The notes under the pieces were generated by a model. It was not told the origin of the DNA. It saw nothing but the letters and a program-made list of their open reading frames with translations, and did not search any database. A stretch of 64,000 bases of DNA from Nonomuraea aurantiaca (GTDB lineage Bacteria; Actinomycetota; Actinomycetes; Streptosporangiales; Streptosporangiaceae). Position numbers and translations under genes: made by a program. This document shows positions 38,619 through 47,781 of this stretch, piece after piece. The stretch spans positions 222,316-286,315 of the forward strand of contig NZ_JAIWNB010000013.1 of the NCBI RefSeq assembly GCF_020215705.1. Reading direction: 5' to 3'. The first letter of the stretch is position 1, and each line of letters begins with the position of its first letter.

Positions 38619-39458
38619 TTGCGCGATCGCATGAGACTGAACAGGCACGGCAATGCGCGGCCGATCGCATGGACCACGGCGCTGGCCGTCATGACCCTGG
38701 CCGCGGCCTGCGGAACGACCGCCCCGCCACCACCGGCCGCGCCTCCTGCCGCACCGATCCAGCAGGTCGCACCGGTGCCGGTGTCGGCCGCGCAACGGGC
38801 GCGACTGCCGCGCTCCACGACGTACACGAGATTGCGCGGAACGCCGAAAGACACCGCTCCTTTCGAGCCGGGAAATGGGCACGTGACCCATCCCACACAA
38901 CCGCAGGTGGTTTATGCCAGCCCCGGCGGCGCACCGGTGGGGATATTGCCGACCACTTCAGTGGGCAGCCCGGTATGGGTGCCCATAGTGGAAGAGCAAC
39001 CGGGATGGGTACGTGTTCTGCTGCCCAGCCGGCCGAATCTGTCAACGGGGTGGATTTATGCCGCGGGCGGCGGGTTGCGGAATGCCTACAGCGCCTATTA
39101 CGTACGCATCGATTTGGCCGCTCATCAACTCACGGTGGTCAAGTCCGACCGCAGTCTGGGCACGTGGAAAGTCGCCATCGGCGCCCCCTCGACTCCCACA
39201 CCACCGGGACGGACGTTCCTGCTCGCCTCGCTGACCCCCGAGCATCCGACCTACAGCCCGCGCATGCTCGCCCTGGGCACGCACTCGGCCGTCCTCCAGA
39301 CCTTCGACGGCGGCCCCGGCACGATCGGGCTGCATGGCTGGCCGGACGACAGCGTGTTCGGGCAGGAGATCAGTCACGGTTGCGTCCGGGTCCCGGCCCC
39401 CGCGCTGCGCGTCCTGTCACATGTCCCGTTGGGCAGCGCGGTCGTCATCAACCCGTGA
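38619..39458 (+). CDS. L,D-transpeptidase (YkuD family)
   Basis: 279 residues. A membrane anchor or lipoprotein-like signal ends at AAAC near residue 29, followed by a Pro/Ala-rich linker. The C-terminal YkuD domain (about 155-279) contains the catalytic motif ISHGCVRVP with the nucleophile Cys and an upstream HGWP. It should form 3-3 peptide crosslinks in peptidoglycan or attach a protein to it. TTG 38619 is chosen because GTGGAGG lies five bases upstream; ATG 38631 is the alternative. Divergent from the DUF3494-like surface protein, whose attachment it could assist; this is speculation. Confidence 0.88.
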   Translation: MRDRMRLNRHGNARPIAWTTALAVMTLAAACGTTAPPPPAAPPAAPIQQVAPVPVSAAQRARLPRSTTYTRLRGTPKDTAPFEPGNGHVTHPTQPQVVYASPGGAPVGILPTTSVGSPVWVPIVEEQPGWVRVLLPSRPNLSTGWIYAAGGGLRNAYSAYYVRIDLAAHQLTVVKSDRSLGTWKVAIGAPSTPTPPGRTFLLASLTPEHPTYSPRMLALGTHSAVLQTFDGGPGTIGLHGWPDDSVFGQEISHGCVRVPAPALRVLSHVPLGSAVVINP

Positions 39459-39469
39459 ACGCCCGGCCC

Positions 39470-40309
39470 TCAATTCAGGTCGTCCTGCCGGTTCCGGACC
39501 ACGGCGAGCGGGCACGGGGAGTGGTGCAGCATGGCCTGGCTGACCGAGCCCATGACCATGCCGGCGAACGCCCCCTGCCCGTGCGAGCCGACCACGAGCA
39601 GGTCGGCGCCCTCAGCGGCCTGCCGCAGCACCTCCACGGGGTGACCGTGCACGGCCTCCTCGATCACCTCGACATCGGGATGATCCTGACGGTGTCCGGC
39701 CAGCGCCTCGCGCAGGATGAGCCGCCCGTCCCGCTCATCCTCCTCGCTCGTGGGCTGGAACCCGCTCCAGGCGTGTACGGCCCGCAGGATCACACCACGC
39801 AGCTCCGCCTCGGAGAAGGCGAAGTCCAGCACCCGGCGACGGGTCTGCGGCGAGCCGTTCACCCCCGCCACCAGCTCGCCCCGGGGAAGGGACGGCAACT
39901 GCCGCACGACGACCACGTCACAAGGGGCGTGCCCGGCCACCCCGTACGCCACGGACCCCACCAGCAGCCCGCGCACTCCCCCGAGCCCGTGGCTGCCGAT
40001 GACCAGCAGCTCGGCCTCCTTCGCGGCCCCGATCAGGGCGGCTCGGGGATCGCCGGGCAGCAGCATCGTCCTGATGCTGATCTTCGGGTGCTCGCCGCGC
40101 GCCCGGTCCTCAGCCGCGGCCAGCGTCATCGCGCCCCCGTCGCGCATCCACTGGGCCACGGCGGCATAGCGGCCGGGCGCCGTCTCGCAGGCCCATCCGG
40201 GCATGGCGTGCACCACGGTCAGTGACACCTCGCGCAACGCGGCCTCCCTGGCGGCCCACCCGACGGCCTCGAGCCCCGCCCGCGAGCCGTCCACCCCGAC
40301 AATGATCAT
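39470..40309 (-). CDS. Tandem-domain universal stress protein
   Basis: 279 residues made of two Usp domains (about 1-142 and 145-279). Each carries an ATP-binding pattern of the G-2x-G-9x-G-S/T type: SHGLGGVRGLLVGSVA and SHGQGAFAGMVMGSVS. Such double proteins are common in actinobacteria under hypoxia and stress. ATG 40309 begins MIIVGVDGS, the usual start of the domain. It converges on the L,D-transpeptidase gene with an 11-base gap. Confidence 0.93.
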   Translation of the reverse strand: MIIVGVDGSRAGLEAVGWAAREAALREVSLTVVHAMPGWACETAPGRYAAVAQWMRDGGAMTLAAAEDRARGEHPKISIRTMLLPGDPRAALIGAAKEAELLVIGSHGLGGVRGLLVGSVAYGVAGHAPCDVVVVRQLPSLPRGELVAGVNGSPQTRRRVLDFAFSEAELRGVILRAVHAWSGFQPTSEEDERDGRLILREALAGHRQDHPDVEVIEEAVHGHPVEVLRQAAEGADLLVVGSHGQGAFAGMVMGSVSQAMLHHSPCPLAVVRNRQDDLN

Positions 40310-40472
40310 GATCTGCCCCCGTCCGACATCCCCTTCCCCGACACCCCTACCCGGCGATCCGAAGTTTCCGCAGGTCAAGGCTGTGAAGCTGGCGGCCCGC
40401 CGCATGGTTGAGTGCGTGATCGAACCGAGGCGCCCGCCGGGCCGTATCTGCACATGTGAGCGGTGATCGCGC

Positions 40473-41021
40473 GTGAGCGCCGATCGGAACGAGGCCGCCG
40501 GACGCATTGTGCGCGCGGCGGTGTTCGCCGTCGTCTGCGTGTACGCCGCCCTGGGCATGCACGTGCTCGCCGGTGGCGCGGGCGCCGGTCTGGGGATCGT
40601 CGCCGCCGCCACCGCCGTGACCGGCGCGGGGGCGTACGTCCTCGCGCGTCGGCGGCGGAGCATGGGGACGCTGCTCGTCGCCTCCTTCGCCGCGCAGTAC
40701 GGCATGCACCACCTCTTCGGCTCGGGCCTTCCCTTGATGGGACACCACGCCGGCGGGCTGTCGGCGGGGATCGGGATGCTGCTGGCGCACGTGCTGGTCG
40801 CCACGGTGTCCGCCTGGTGGCTGGAGCGCGGGGAGACGGCGCTGGCCACGCTGCTGTTCCTGCTGGCCTGCTCGCTCCGCGACCTGTGGCGCCCGCTGAC
40901 CGACCTGCTCGCGCCGCCCTCGACGCCGCGCCGCGTGGCGCCGGTCGTGGAGGTCACGCCGGGGATGCCCACCGCCCAGGTGCTGGCCTGGGAGCTGTGC
41001 CGCCGGGGGCCGCCTCAGTAG
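40473..41021 (+). CDS. Small Met/His-rich membrane protein of unknown function
   Basis: 182 residues with four or five membrane segments. The middle is rich in Met and His (AAQYGMHHLFGSGLPLMGHH), which suggests metal contact. I do not recognise the family. GTG 40473 follows no strong ribosome site and may be leaderless. It precedes a PepSY membrane protein gene on the same strand, so a joint role in metal or haem handling is possible; this is inference. Confidence 0.65.
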   Translation: MSADRNEAAGRIVRAAVFAVVCVYAALGMHVLAGGAGAGLGIVAAATAVTGAGAYVLARRRRSMGTLLVASFAAQYGMHHLFGSGLPLMGHHAGGLSAGIGMLLAHVLVATVSAWWLERGETALATLLFLLACSLRDLWRPLTDLLAPPSTPRRVAPVVEVTPGMPTAQVLAWELCRRGPPQ

Positions 41022-41130
41022 GCGCCGCCTGCTGAAGCCGACCATTTACCGGCGCCGCGTGCCGCCGGGACCGACCGCGTGCATCGCCGTCGTACCCGGA
41101 GGCCGCACGTCCGGTCCGTCATGACCGCAC

Positions 41131-41170
41131 GACGATCACGGCATGCGCACGACGATCACGGCATGCGCAC
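41131..41170. repeat. Perfect 20-bp tandem duplication upstream of PepSY gene
   Basis: GACGATCACGGCATGCGCAC occurs twice back to back in the 289-base gap between the small membrane protein and the PepSY gene. The gap holds no other gene that I can support. Confidence 0.9.
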
Positions 41171-41310
41171 GGCGTTCGCACGCGATCGCGCTTTGCGCCC
41201 GATCGCGCATCGAAGCGCCGATCATGCGTCGAAGCCCCGATCGCCCGGTCATGACCGCCCCCGCTGTTTCGCGCGCCCCGAGACGGGCGCGTCTCCGGAA
41301 TGGAGAACCC

Positions 41311-42741
41311 ATGACCTCTGTAGAGGTACGGCCGCAGACCGTCCAGCCCACCCCGGTCCCCTCGTCCCAGCGCTATCGCATCATCTGGCGCTGGCATTTC
41401 TACGCCGGGCTGTTCGTCGCGCCCGTTCTGCTCGTCCTCGCCGTGACCGGGTCGATCTACCTGTTCAAGGAGCCGTTCGAGGCGTGGCACTACGCCGACG
41501 TCCGCACGCTCGCCGCACCCGTGACCGCGGCGAAGCCGTTGTCGGAGCAGGTCGCCGCCGCCCGGCAGGCGCGGCCCGGGGCGGCCGTCATGTCGATCAT
41601 CCCGCCCACCGCCCCGGACCGGACCACCCGGGTCATCCTGCAGGGCGCCGACACCGGACCCTTCGCTCAGGGCGTCTCGGTCTACGTCGATCCGTCCACG
41701 GCCCGCGTGGTGGGGCAGATCGACGACGGCACCACCTTCATGCGCGTCGTACGCACCATCCACGGTGAGCTGATGGCGGGCACCATCGGCGACCGGGTCG
41801 TGGAGATCGCCGCGTGCTGGGCGCTGATCCTCATCGCCACCGGCACGTACCTGTGGTGGAGCGGCCGCCGTACCCACAAGCGGGCCAAGCGGTCCGGCCG
41901 CGGCCGGCTGCGCCGCCTGCACACCCTCACCGGAGTCGGCGCCGGGGCGGCGGTCGTCTTCCTCGTCCTGTCCGGCCTGCCCTGGTCGGGCGTGTGGGGC
42001 GACGGCCTGCAGCGCATCCAGGACAGCACCGGTTCGACCACCCCCAGCGCGGACTCCTTCCCGAACACCTCGACGCTGTCCGGAGACCTGTCCACCAACC
42101 CCGACGCCAAGGTGCCCTGGTCCGCCGAACGACTCCCCGTACCGCAGTCCGAAGGTCACGCCGCGCACCAGACGGCGGGCGGCGTGCTGCAACCGGGCGC
42201 CCTGCCCATCGAGCGGGCCCTGGCCGCCGCCCGACCGGTCCTGCGCGACTGCGCGCCCGCCGAGTGCGACGTCAAGGTCCTGCTCCCCAAGGACGCGAAG
42301 GGCGTCTACACCATCGTGACCGACAACCGCCGTGACCCGGCCGCCGCGCAGACGCTCCACGTCGACCAGTACAGCGGCCGGGTGCTCGTCTCCTACGGCT
42401 GGGCCGAGTACGGCGTCATGGCCAAAGCCGTCGAACAGGGCATCGCCCTGCACGAGGGCCGCCGCTACGGCACCGCCAACCTGCTCGTCATGCTCGCCGC
42501 CTGCCTGGCCCTGATCACGCTCGTGGTCACCGGCGCGTGGATGTGGTGGAAGCGCCGCCCGCGCGGGCGCGCCGGAGCGCCCGCCCGCGCCACCAACAGG
42601 CGGAGCGCGTACGGAGTGATCGCCGTCATGGCGGCGCTCGGCCTGCTGTTCCCGCTGGCGGGGGTCACCATGGCGGCCGTGCTGCTGCTCGACTGGCTGG
42701 TGCTCCGGCGGATCCCGGCGGTGGCGCGGGTGATCGGCTGA
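41311..42741 (+). CDS. PepSY-domain membrane protein
   Basis: 476 residues of the PepSY-associated transmembrane family. Membrane segments lie at about 30-50, 168-190, 215-235, 390-415 and 435-465. Motifs WRWHFYAGLFVAPVLLVLAVTG and IHGELMAGTIGDRVVEIAA are characteristic. Periplasmic PepSY regions lie between the first and second and before the fourth segment. Relatives are linked to iron uptake or reduction and to copper. ATG 41311 has TGGAGA upstream. Longer open frame upstream is discarded because it crosses the duplicated repeat. Confidence 0.9.
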   Translation: MTSVEVRPQTVQPTPVPSSQRYRIIWRWHFYAGLFVAPVLLVLAVTGSIYLFKEPFEAWHYADVRTLAAPVTAAKPLSEQVAAARQARPGAAVMSIIPPTAPDRTTRVILQGADTGPFAQGVSVYVDPSTARVVGQIDDGTTFMRVVRTIHGELMAGTIGDRVVEIAACWALILIATGTYLWWSGRRTHKRAKRSGRGRLRRLHTLTGVGAGAAVVFLVLSGLPWSGVWGDGLQRIQDSTGSTTPSADSFPNTSTLSGDLSTNPDAKVPWSAERLPVPQSEGHAAHQTAGGVLQPGALPIERALAAARPVLRDCAPAECDVKVLLPKDAKGVYTIVTDNRRDPAAAQTLHVDQYSGRVLVSYGWAEYGVMAKAVEQGIALHEGRRYGTANLLVMLAACLALITLVVTGAWMWWKRRPRGRAGAPARATNRRSAYGVIAVMAALGLLFPLAGVTMAAVLLLDWLVLRRIPAVARVIG

Positions 42742-42792
42742 CGCTCCGGCACGCCCAGCCGCCGCTGCGGCCGGGCCGGCGAGACGTGCTCG

Positions 42793-44832
42793 TCACGGCT
42801 CGCGGTAGTCGGCGGCGACCCCGATCAGCGAGATGAGGCCGGAGGCGAACTCCATCGCCTCCGCGTGCCCCTCGCTGAACGGCGGCTGGAACCCCACTCC
42901 CGCCCACATCCGTGTGGTGGGGTTCCACAGGTCGCTGCCGACCTCGAAGTCCCACCCGAAGACGCCATGGTCGTACCAGAGCTCGTCCGCGGAGTTGCCC
43001 GCCGCCGAATACAGCACGTCGGTCACCGGCCCGGTCTGCTGGGGCCAGGTGACCGTGCCGCGTTCGGCGGCGATGGCCTGCTCGATGGTGCGGGCCGACC
43101 GCAGGAAGTACGCCTCCTGCCGGGGCGTGGGCCGGGGCAGGGTGACGCGGCCGTCGAGCTTGTAGGCGCCCGGCGGCCACATGAAGTAGCCGCCGTAGCT
43201 GTGGACGTTCATCGCGAACTTGATGTTGCGATACCGCTGCGCCAGCCACATGACGTTGCGGCTCTCGGGCTCGGAATGCTCGGCGGGCCCGGCGTACGTG
43301 CCGCTCTGGCAGCCGGCCGAGGCGCCGAAGTACCCGTCCGACAGCGAGCCCACGGCGTAGTTGCGATTGACGTCCACCCCCCAGGTGTTGCGGAGCGCCG
43401 GGTCGGACTGCTGCGCGGGGCAGTGGTTGGTCATGTTCTTACGCTGGGAGTTGAAGTCGTAGAAGCTGTAGTTCGCGCCGTCGGGGTTGACCGTGGGCAC
43501 GATGAAGATGTCGGTGCGCTTCAGCAGCTCGCGCGTCGCCGCGTCGCGCGCGTAGTTGCGCAGCAGCCGCTCCGCCGCCTCGATGGTGACCAGTGGCGCC
43601 ACCCATTCCCTGGCGTGTTCCTGCGCGTAGGCGAGCACTCCGGTGCGCGAGCCGTCCCTGTGTACGCCGACGCGCAGGGCCAGCACCCGCCACGGCGCGC
43701 GGGAGACGTCGGCCGGTGCCTTGAGGAAGTCGCTCAGCTGGGTGAGCGGGGCGGGCGCCATGACGCCTGATCCCGCGTCGGTGCGGTAGGTCGTGGCCTT
43801 GACGGCGATGGCCGGCGTCGCGTTGATCGCCGCGACCACCTGGGCCGCGGTGCTGGTGGGCGTGCCGGAGCCGTCGGTGGCCAGGCTGACGGTGATCTGC
43901 TTGCCGTTCACCGTCACCTGCAGCTGCCGGTCGGGCGCGCCGGGGGTGACGAGCTCGATGGCCAGGTCGTTGCCGCCCTCGGAGCCGTAGGCGTTCGAGG
44001 TGACCACGACGGCGGCCCCGGGCGGGGTGCCGATCAGGGCCTGGGCGTGCCGCCGGTAGCCGTTGGTCGGGTTCGGCAGTGTGATGATGTCGGTGAGCTT
44101 GGGGAAGCGCTGGTGCAGCGCCTTGATCCGCTCGTTGAGCTGCGCCGGCGGCATGTACTGGCTGACGAAGTCCTTCTGGTAGCCGGGACCTGTGCGATCG
44201 GGCCGCTCCCCGTCGGGCCACTCCTGGACCCGCGCGTCCGCCTTGCCACCGGCCGCCGACGTGACGGTGACCCACTGTGGGCGGCTCTCCGCCGGCACGG
44301 GGGCGCTGAGCTGGTGGCCCAGGTAGGCGCCCGCGTCGACGTACGGCACCATCGGCGCCTGACCGGCCGAACCGCCCCTGCCCGTCCAGTTCACGCTGAG
44401 CGTGGCCGCCGCCCCCGCACTGCTGGACGCCTCGACCGACAGGAAGTATCCGTCGCGGCTCCTGAACCACACCGCCCGCTCGATGACCAGCTGATCCGGC
44501 GCGGCGGCGCCCTTCGGCGTCGTCTGGGAGCGGGACGGCGTACCAGGCGCCAGGGTCGCGCCGAGCGTGGCGAGCGCCGTCAGCTGGCTCGGCGTGACGA
44601 CCGCGTCGACCTGGACGCTGCCGTCCGCCTGTGGGCGTACCCGCTCGGTGAGGTCCGCCCCCGAGGCCGTCAGCCGCTCCATCGTGGCCTGGTCCGGCAC
44701 GGAGAGCGTGACCAGAGAGGCCGGCTCCGGATCGGACGGCCCGGCGACCGCCGGGACGGATTGCCCCGCGGTCAGGAACGTCGTGAGAAGAACGATCGCC
44801 ACAACGACTGCGGACGCCCGTAAGCCACGCAT
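42793..44832 (-). CDS. Secreted M14 zinc carboxypeptidase
   Basis: 679 residues with an export signal (about 1-30). The catalytic domain (about 215-660) has zinc ligands in QEHAREWVAP (HxxE) and the third His in MNVHSYGGY, substrate contacts in VDVNRNYAVG and the catalytic Glu in WDFEVGSD. A domain of about 100 residues (about 285-385, LQVTVNGKQITVSL) is inserted between the first strands of the catalytic fold. It should cut C-terminal residues from extracellular peptides. ATG 44832 follows AGGAGGAG. Confidence 0.92.
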   Translation of the reverse strand: MRGLRASAVVVAIVLLTTFLTAGQSVPAVAGPSDPEPASLVTLSVPDQATMERLTASGADLTERVRPQADGSVQVDAVVTPSQLTALATLGATLAPGTPSRSQTTPKGAAAPDQLVIERAVWFRSRDGYFLSVEASSSAGAAATLSVNWTGRGGSAGQAPMVPYVDAGAYLGHQLSAPVPAESRPQWVTVTSAAGGKADARVQEWPDGERPDRTGPGYQKDFVSQYMPPAQLNERIKALHQRFPKLTDIITLPNPTNGYRRHAQALIGTPPGAAVVVTSNAYGSEGGNDLAIELVTPGAPDRQLQVTVNGKQITVSLATDGSGTPTSTAAQVVAAINATPAIAVKATTYRTDAGSGVMAPAPLTQLSDFLKAPADVSRAPWRVLALRVGVHRDGSRTGVLAYAQEHAREWVAPLVTIEAAERLLRNYARDAATRELLKRTDIFIVPTVNPDGANYSFYDFNSQRKNMTNHCPAQQSDPALRNTWGVDVNRNYAVGSLSDGYFGASAGCQSGTYAGPAEHSEPESRNVMWLAQRYRNIKFAMNVHSYGGYFMWPPGAYKLDGRVTLPRPTPRQEAYFLRSARTIEQAIAAERGTVTWPQQTGPVTDVLYSAAGNSADELWYDHGVFGWDFEVGSDLWNPTTRMWAGVGFQPPFSEGHAEAMEFASGLISLIGVAADYREP

Positions 44833-44992
44833 CGGCTCCTCCTGGATCACCGGTATGGAGATCAGTGAAAGCCGACATGACGAAACAGGCAAGACCCAGT
44901 CGAAAGCCGCAATACGCCAGGCGACCTACCGCAGGAGTTGTACGCGGTCCCGGTACGCAAGGTGAAGGTTGACCACATTCTCCACCCGGCGG

Positions 44993-45021
44993 TTGACGTG
45001 GAAACCGGCGCCGCTTTGTAC
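44993..45021 (+). promoter_or_regulatory. Candidate promoter of the esterase gene
   Basis: TTGACG (44993-44998), 17-base spacer, TTGTAC (45016-45021), 35 bases ahead of the esterase ATG. Confidence 0.5.
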
Positions 45022-45055
45022 CTTGATGCCCGGTTTCTCACTTGGAGGAGGAGTG

Positions 45056-46324
45056 ATGCGAAGGTCCCCACAGTGGATATCGCGCGCACTGACCGGGCTG
45101 CTGATGATCGCCGGAGCGGTCGTGGTCCCGGCCGGCGCGGCGCAGGCGCAGACCTGCTCGACGTCCCTGCCCCACCCCGACGACTACGGCATCACCTGTG
45201 TGAGCGTGGACCGGCACCTCCAGGACAACGGGTCCGAGCTGCGGGACATCACCATGACCTCCACGGCGATCTTCCAGGCATCCGGCGGCACTCCGGCGAT
45301 CGACCCGCTGACCCGTCAGATCACCGTACGGATCTACCTGCCCAAGGACTACGACCCGGCCAGGAGCACCCGCTACCGCTCGCTCTACCTGCTCAACGGC
45401 GGCGGGGACAACTACGACGAGTGGACGACGAAGGCCGACCTGATGTCCCTGATGGCCTCCGTGCCCGCCTATGACGGCATCGTGGTGATGCCGACCGGCG
45501 GGATGACCGGCTGGTACAGCGACTGGGTCGGCCGCACTGACGGATATTTCGCACCCAAGTGGGAGACGTACCACATCTCGCAGCTCATCCCCTGGATCGA
45601 CGCCAACTTCAACACCATCGCCAACCGATCCGGGCGCGGGCTGGCCGGGATCTCGATGGGCGGCTTCGGCACGCTCAAGTACGCCGCCGCGCACCCCGAC
45701 GTGTTCTCCGTCGTCGGCGCCTTCTCCCCGGGCACCGAACTGCGGGCGCTGCCCGCCCAGCGGACGATCTCCAACTCCATGTGGCTGGCCGGCGCGGCGA
45801 TCACCCTGGCGGACCTGGGGGCATACCGCGTCAACAAGTACGAGAACGGCATTCTGCTGCTCGACCAGGACGAGCAGCGGCGCTATCGGCTGGACACCCT
45901 GTTCGGGCCGCACACCACCGCCGTCGTGAACGGCACGACCATCGACGACTGGCCGTCCGCCAACCCTGCCGAACTGGTGACGCAGGGCAAGTACGCACCG
46001 TACAGCGGCAAGTTCGGCCTGTACGCGGGCGGCTGCGCGGACCTGCCGGGCCCTCCCGACCGGCCTGAGTACGCCAACGGCCACCAGCCGGCGCCGGCCG
46101 AGTGCGCCTACGACACCACCGCCGATGCCGACGCCCCGATGGCCGGCGAGGCCATGCTCGGCGCGTACACGAGCGACTTCGACAAGACGCTGACCAGCCT
46201 GGGGGTGAACCACCGCTACTGCTACGGCACCGGCGGCCACGACTGGAACTCCTGGCCTGACGACCTGGTCGACTTCCTCCAGTACGCCTACGGCACGGCC
46301 CCGGCCTACTGCCCCAACGCGTGA
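45056..46324 (+). CDS. Secreted alpha/beta-hydrolase esterase (antigen 85 / tributyrin-esterase type)
   Basis: 422 residues with an export signal (about 1-32). The nucleophile elbow GISMGGFG lies near residue 200 and the catalytic His is in GGHDWNSW near 400. The strand layout VRIYLPKDYDPA...YRSLYLLNGGG is typical of the putative esterase family. The substrate is unknown; the family covers trehalose mycolyltransferases and short-chain esterases. ATG 45056 follows GGAGGAG. It is divergent from the M14 peptidase gene. Confidence 0.9.
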   Translation: MRRSPQWISRALTGLLMIAGAVVVPAGAAQAQTCSTSLPHPDDYGITCVSVDRHLQDNGSELRDITMTSTAIFQASGGTPAIDPLTRQITVRIYLPKDYDPARSTRYRSLYLLNGGGDNYDEWTTKADLMSLMASVPAYDGIVVMPTGGMTGWYSDWVGRTDGYFAPKWETYHISQLIPWIDANFNTIANRSGRGLAGISMGGFGTLKYAAAHPDVFSVVGAFSPGTELRALPAQRTISNSMWLAGAAITLADLGAYRVNKYENGILLLDQDEQRRYRLDTLFGPHTTAVVNGTTIDDWPSANPAELVTQGKYAPYSGKFGLYAGGCADLPGPPDRPEYANGHQPAPAECAYDTTADADAPMAGEAMLGAYTSDFDKTLTSLGVNHRYCYGTGGHDWNSWPDDLVDFLQYAYGTAPAYCPNA

Positions 46325-46364
46325 CCGAGCGGCCTCGCGCGGTGTGCCGGTGCCTGAGCGGCGC

Positions 46365-46724
46365 TCAGTTGCCCGTCGCCTCGGCGAGGCCGCCGTGCGT
46401 GCCCTCGTCGAGGAGATGCGCCCCGGCGTCGTGCAAGGTGATGCCGAAGCGCGCGCTGCCGGCGGACATCCGGTCGTTGTCCGCTTTGTCGGCGCTGGTC
46501 GCTTTGAAGCGGGTGTCGCGGGTCGGGCCATCGCCGACGAGGTGGCCACGGAGGTGGCCGGCGCGGTTGTAGACGGCCCAGCGGCCCGCGGCCACCTGCG
46601 GCATCGAAGCCGGGTTGTCCTTGAGCCACTGCGCGTTGGCCGCGTGCTCGGCCCGCTCGTCGACCTCGGTGGTCGGGGCGGTCTCCATCGTGGCCAGGGC
46701 TTCGGTTGTGCGAGGACTACTCAT
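46365..46724 (-). CDS. Small hypothetical protein
   Basis: 119 residues, hydrophilic, with no signal or membrane segment. I do not recognise a family. It contains WAVYNRAGHLRGHLVGDG and ends Gly/Asn-rich. ATG 46724 is the most likely start; a longer frame from 46769 is possible and no strong ribosome site separates them. Confidence 0.5.
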   Translation of the reverse strand: MSSPRTTEALATMETAPTTEVDERAEHAANAQWLKDNPASMPQVAAGRWAVYNRAGHLRGHLVGDGPTRDTRFKATSADKADNDRMSAGSARFGITLHDAGAHLLDEGTHGGLAEATGN

Positions 46725-46947
46725 CTTGCGTCCCGCTCTCAGGATCGTGGCTGACGTCCCCCGATACATCGGAGGAACAATCGGCGCCTGAGGCCCATGC
46801 TACCGGCGTACAGCACCTGTCGCCGACCTGGGACTTCAGGCGCTCCTGTACCCCACCGCCGATCCGGCAGCTCGGGGACGCGGTCGCCTTCTCCAGCGAC
46901 ACGGGCGGAACCACCGTCCGGCTACCAGGCTGACGCCTCGCCGGGTG

Positions 46948-47730
46948 TCACGGCGTCGGGTCAGCGTCCTCGGCCGAGGGGTCGGGAGGGAAGGGCAGGA
47001 GGCCGGGGTCGGCGGCGCGGGCGACCACCTCACGCGCGAGTTCGGTCAGGTGGCGGCTGTGGTCGCGAGCATGCCGGCGCAGCACGGCGAAGGACTGCTC
47101 CATCGGCAGCGTGTAACGCTCGCTGAGCATGCCCTTGGCCTGTTCGATCACCACCCGGCTGTCGAGCGCGTGCTGCAACTGCTCGGACAGGACCTGGCCT
47201 TCCCGGATGGCGCGCTCCTGGAGCAGCCCGATGGTGGCGATGTCGGCCAGGGCCTGGGCGAGCGCGACGGTGGGCGCCGGCAGTTCGCCGGGCTCGTGGC
47301 GAAACAGGTTCATCGCGCCGATCACCTGATTCCGCAGCCGCATGGGCAGCGCGTCGACCGCGCGAAACCCGTTGACGTGGGCCTGCTCGGCGAAGCGGGG
47401 CCAGCGGCGCATGGTCTCCGCCGTAGCCAGGTCGGCGCAATGCACGGACCGACCGGTGGCGAAACAGTCCAGACAGGGACCCTGGTCGGTCTGGAGCTGG
47501 AACAGCTCCAGCAGCCGGCTCTGCTCACTGGAGGCGCCCATCAACCGCAACTTCTCACCGGGGGCGGCGAACAGCAGCCCGGCGGCATCGACGCCGAGAA
47601 GTCGCACGCAGTGCTCGGACAGGCCGCGCATGAAGTCGATGACGTCGAACCCGGTTACCAGCGTGTCGGCCAGGGTGATGAACGCCTGGGCGACCTGCAA
47701 CGTCGGGCCGCGAGACGGGGGGAGGTCCAC
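46948..47730 (-). CDS. GAF-ANTAR protein (putative RNA-binding antiterminator)
   Basis: 260 residues. A GAF sensor domain (about 30-165, with Cys residues in GPCLDCFATGRS) is followed by an ANTAR RNA-binding domain (about 180-240, LDSRVVIEQAKGMLSERY). ANTAR proteins act on nascent RNA hairpins to prevent termination. Actinobacteria carry many such stress-linked paralogues. It starts at GTG 47730 and follows the DUF5994 gene on the same strand by about 50 bases, so the two are probably co-transcribed. Confidence 0.9.
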   Translation of the reverse strand: MDLPPSRGPTLQVAQAFITLADTLVTGFDVIDFMRGLSEHCVRLLGVDAAGLLFAAPGEKLRLMGASSEQSRLLELFQLQTDQGPCLDCFATGRSVHCADLATAETMRRWPRFAEQAHVNGFRAVDALPMRLRNQVIGAMNLFRHEPGELPAPTVALAQALADIATIGLLQERAIREGQVLSEQLQHALDSRVVIEQAKGMLSERYTLPMEQSFAVLRRHARDHSRHLTELAREVVARAADPGLLPFPPDPSAEDADPTP

Positions 47731-47781
47731 GTCCAGCAGCCTACGCCCCCGCCGCCCCGGCGCTCGGGTTGGAACTACCGG

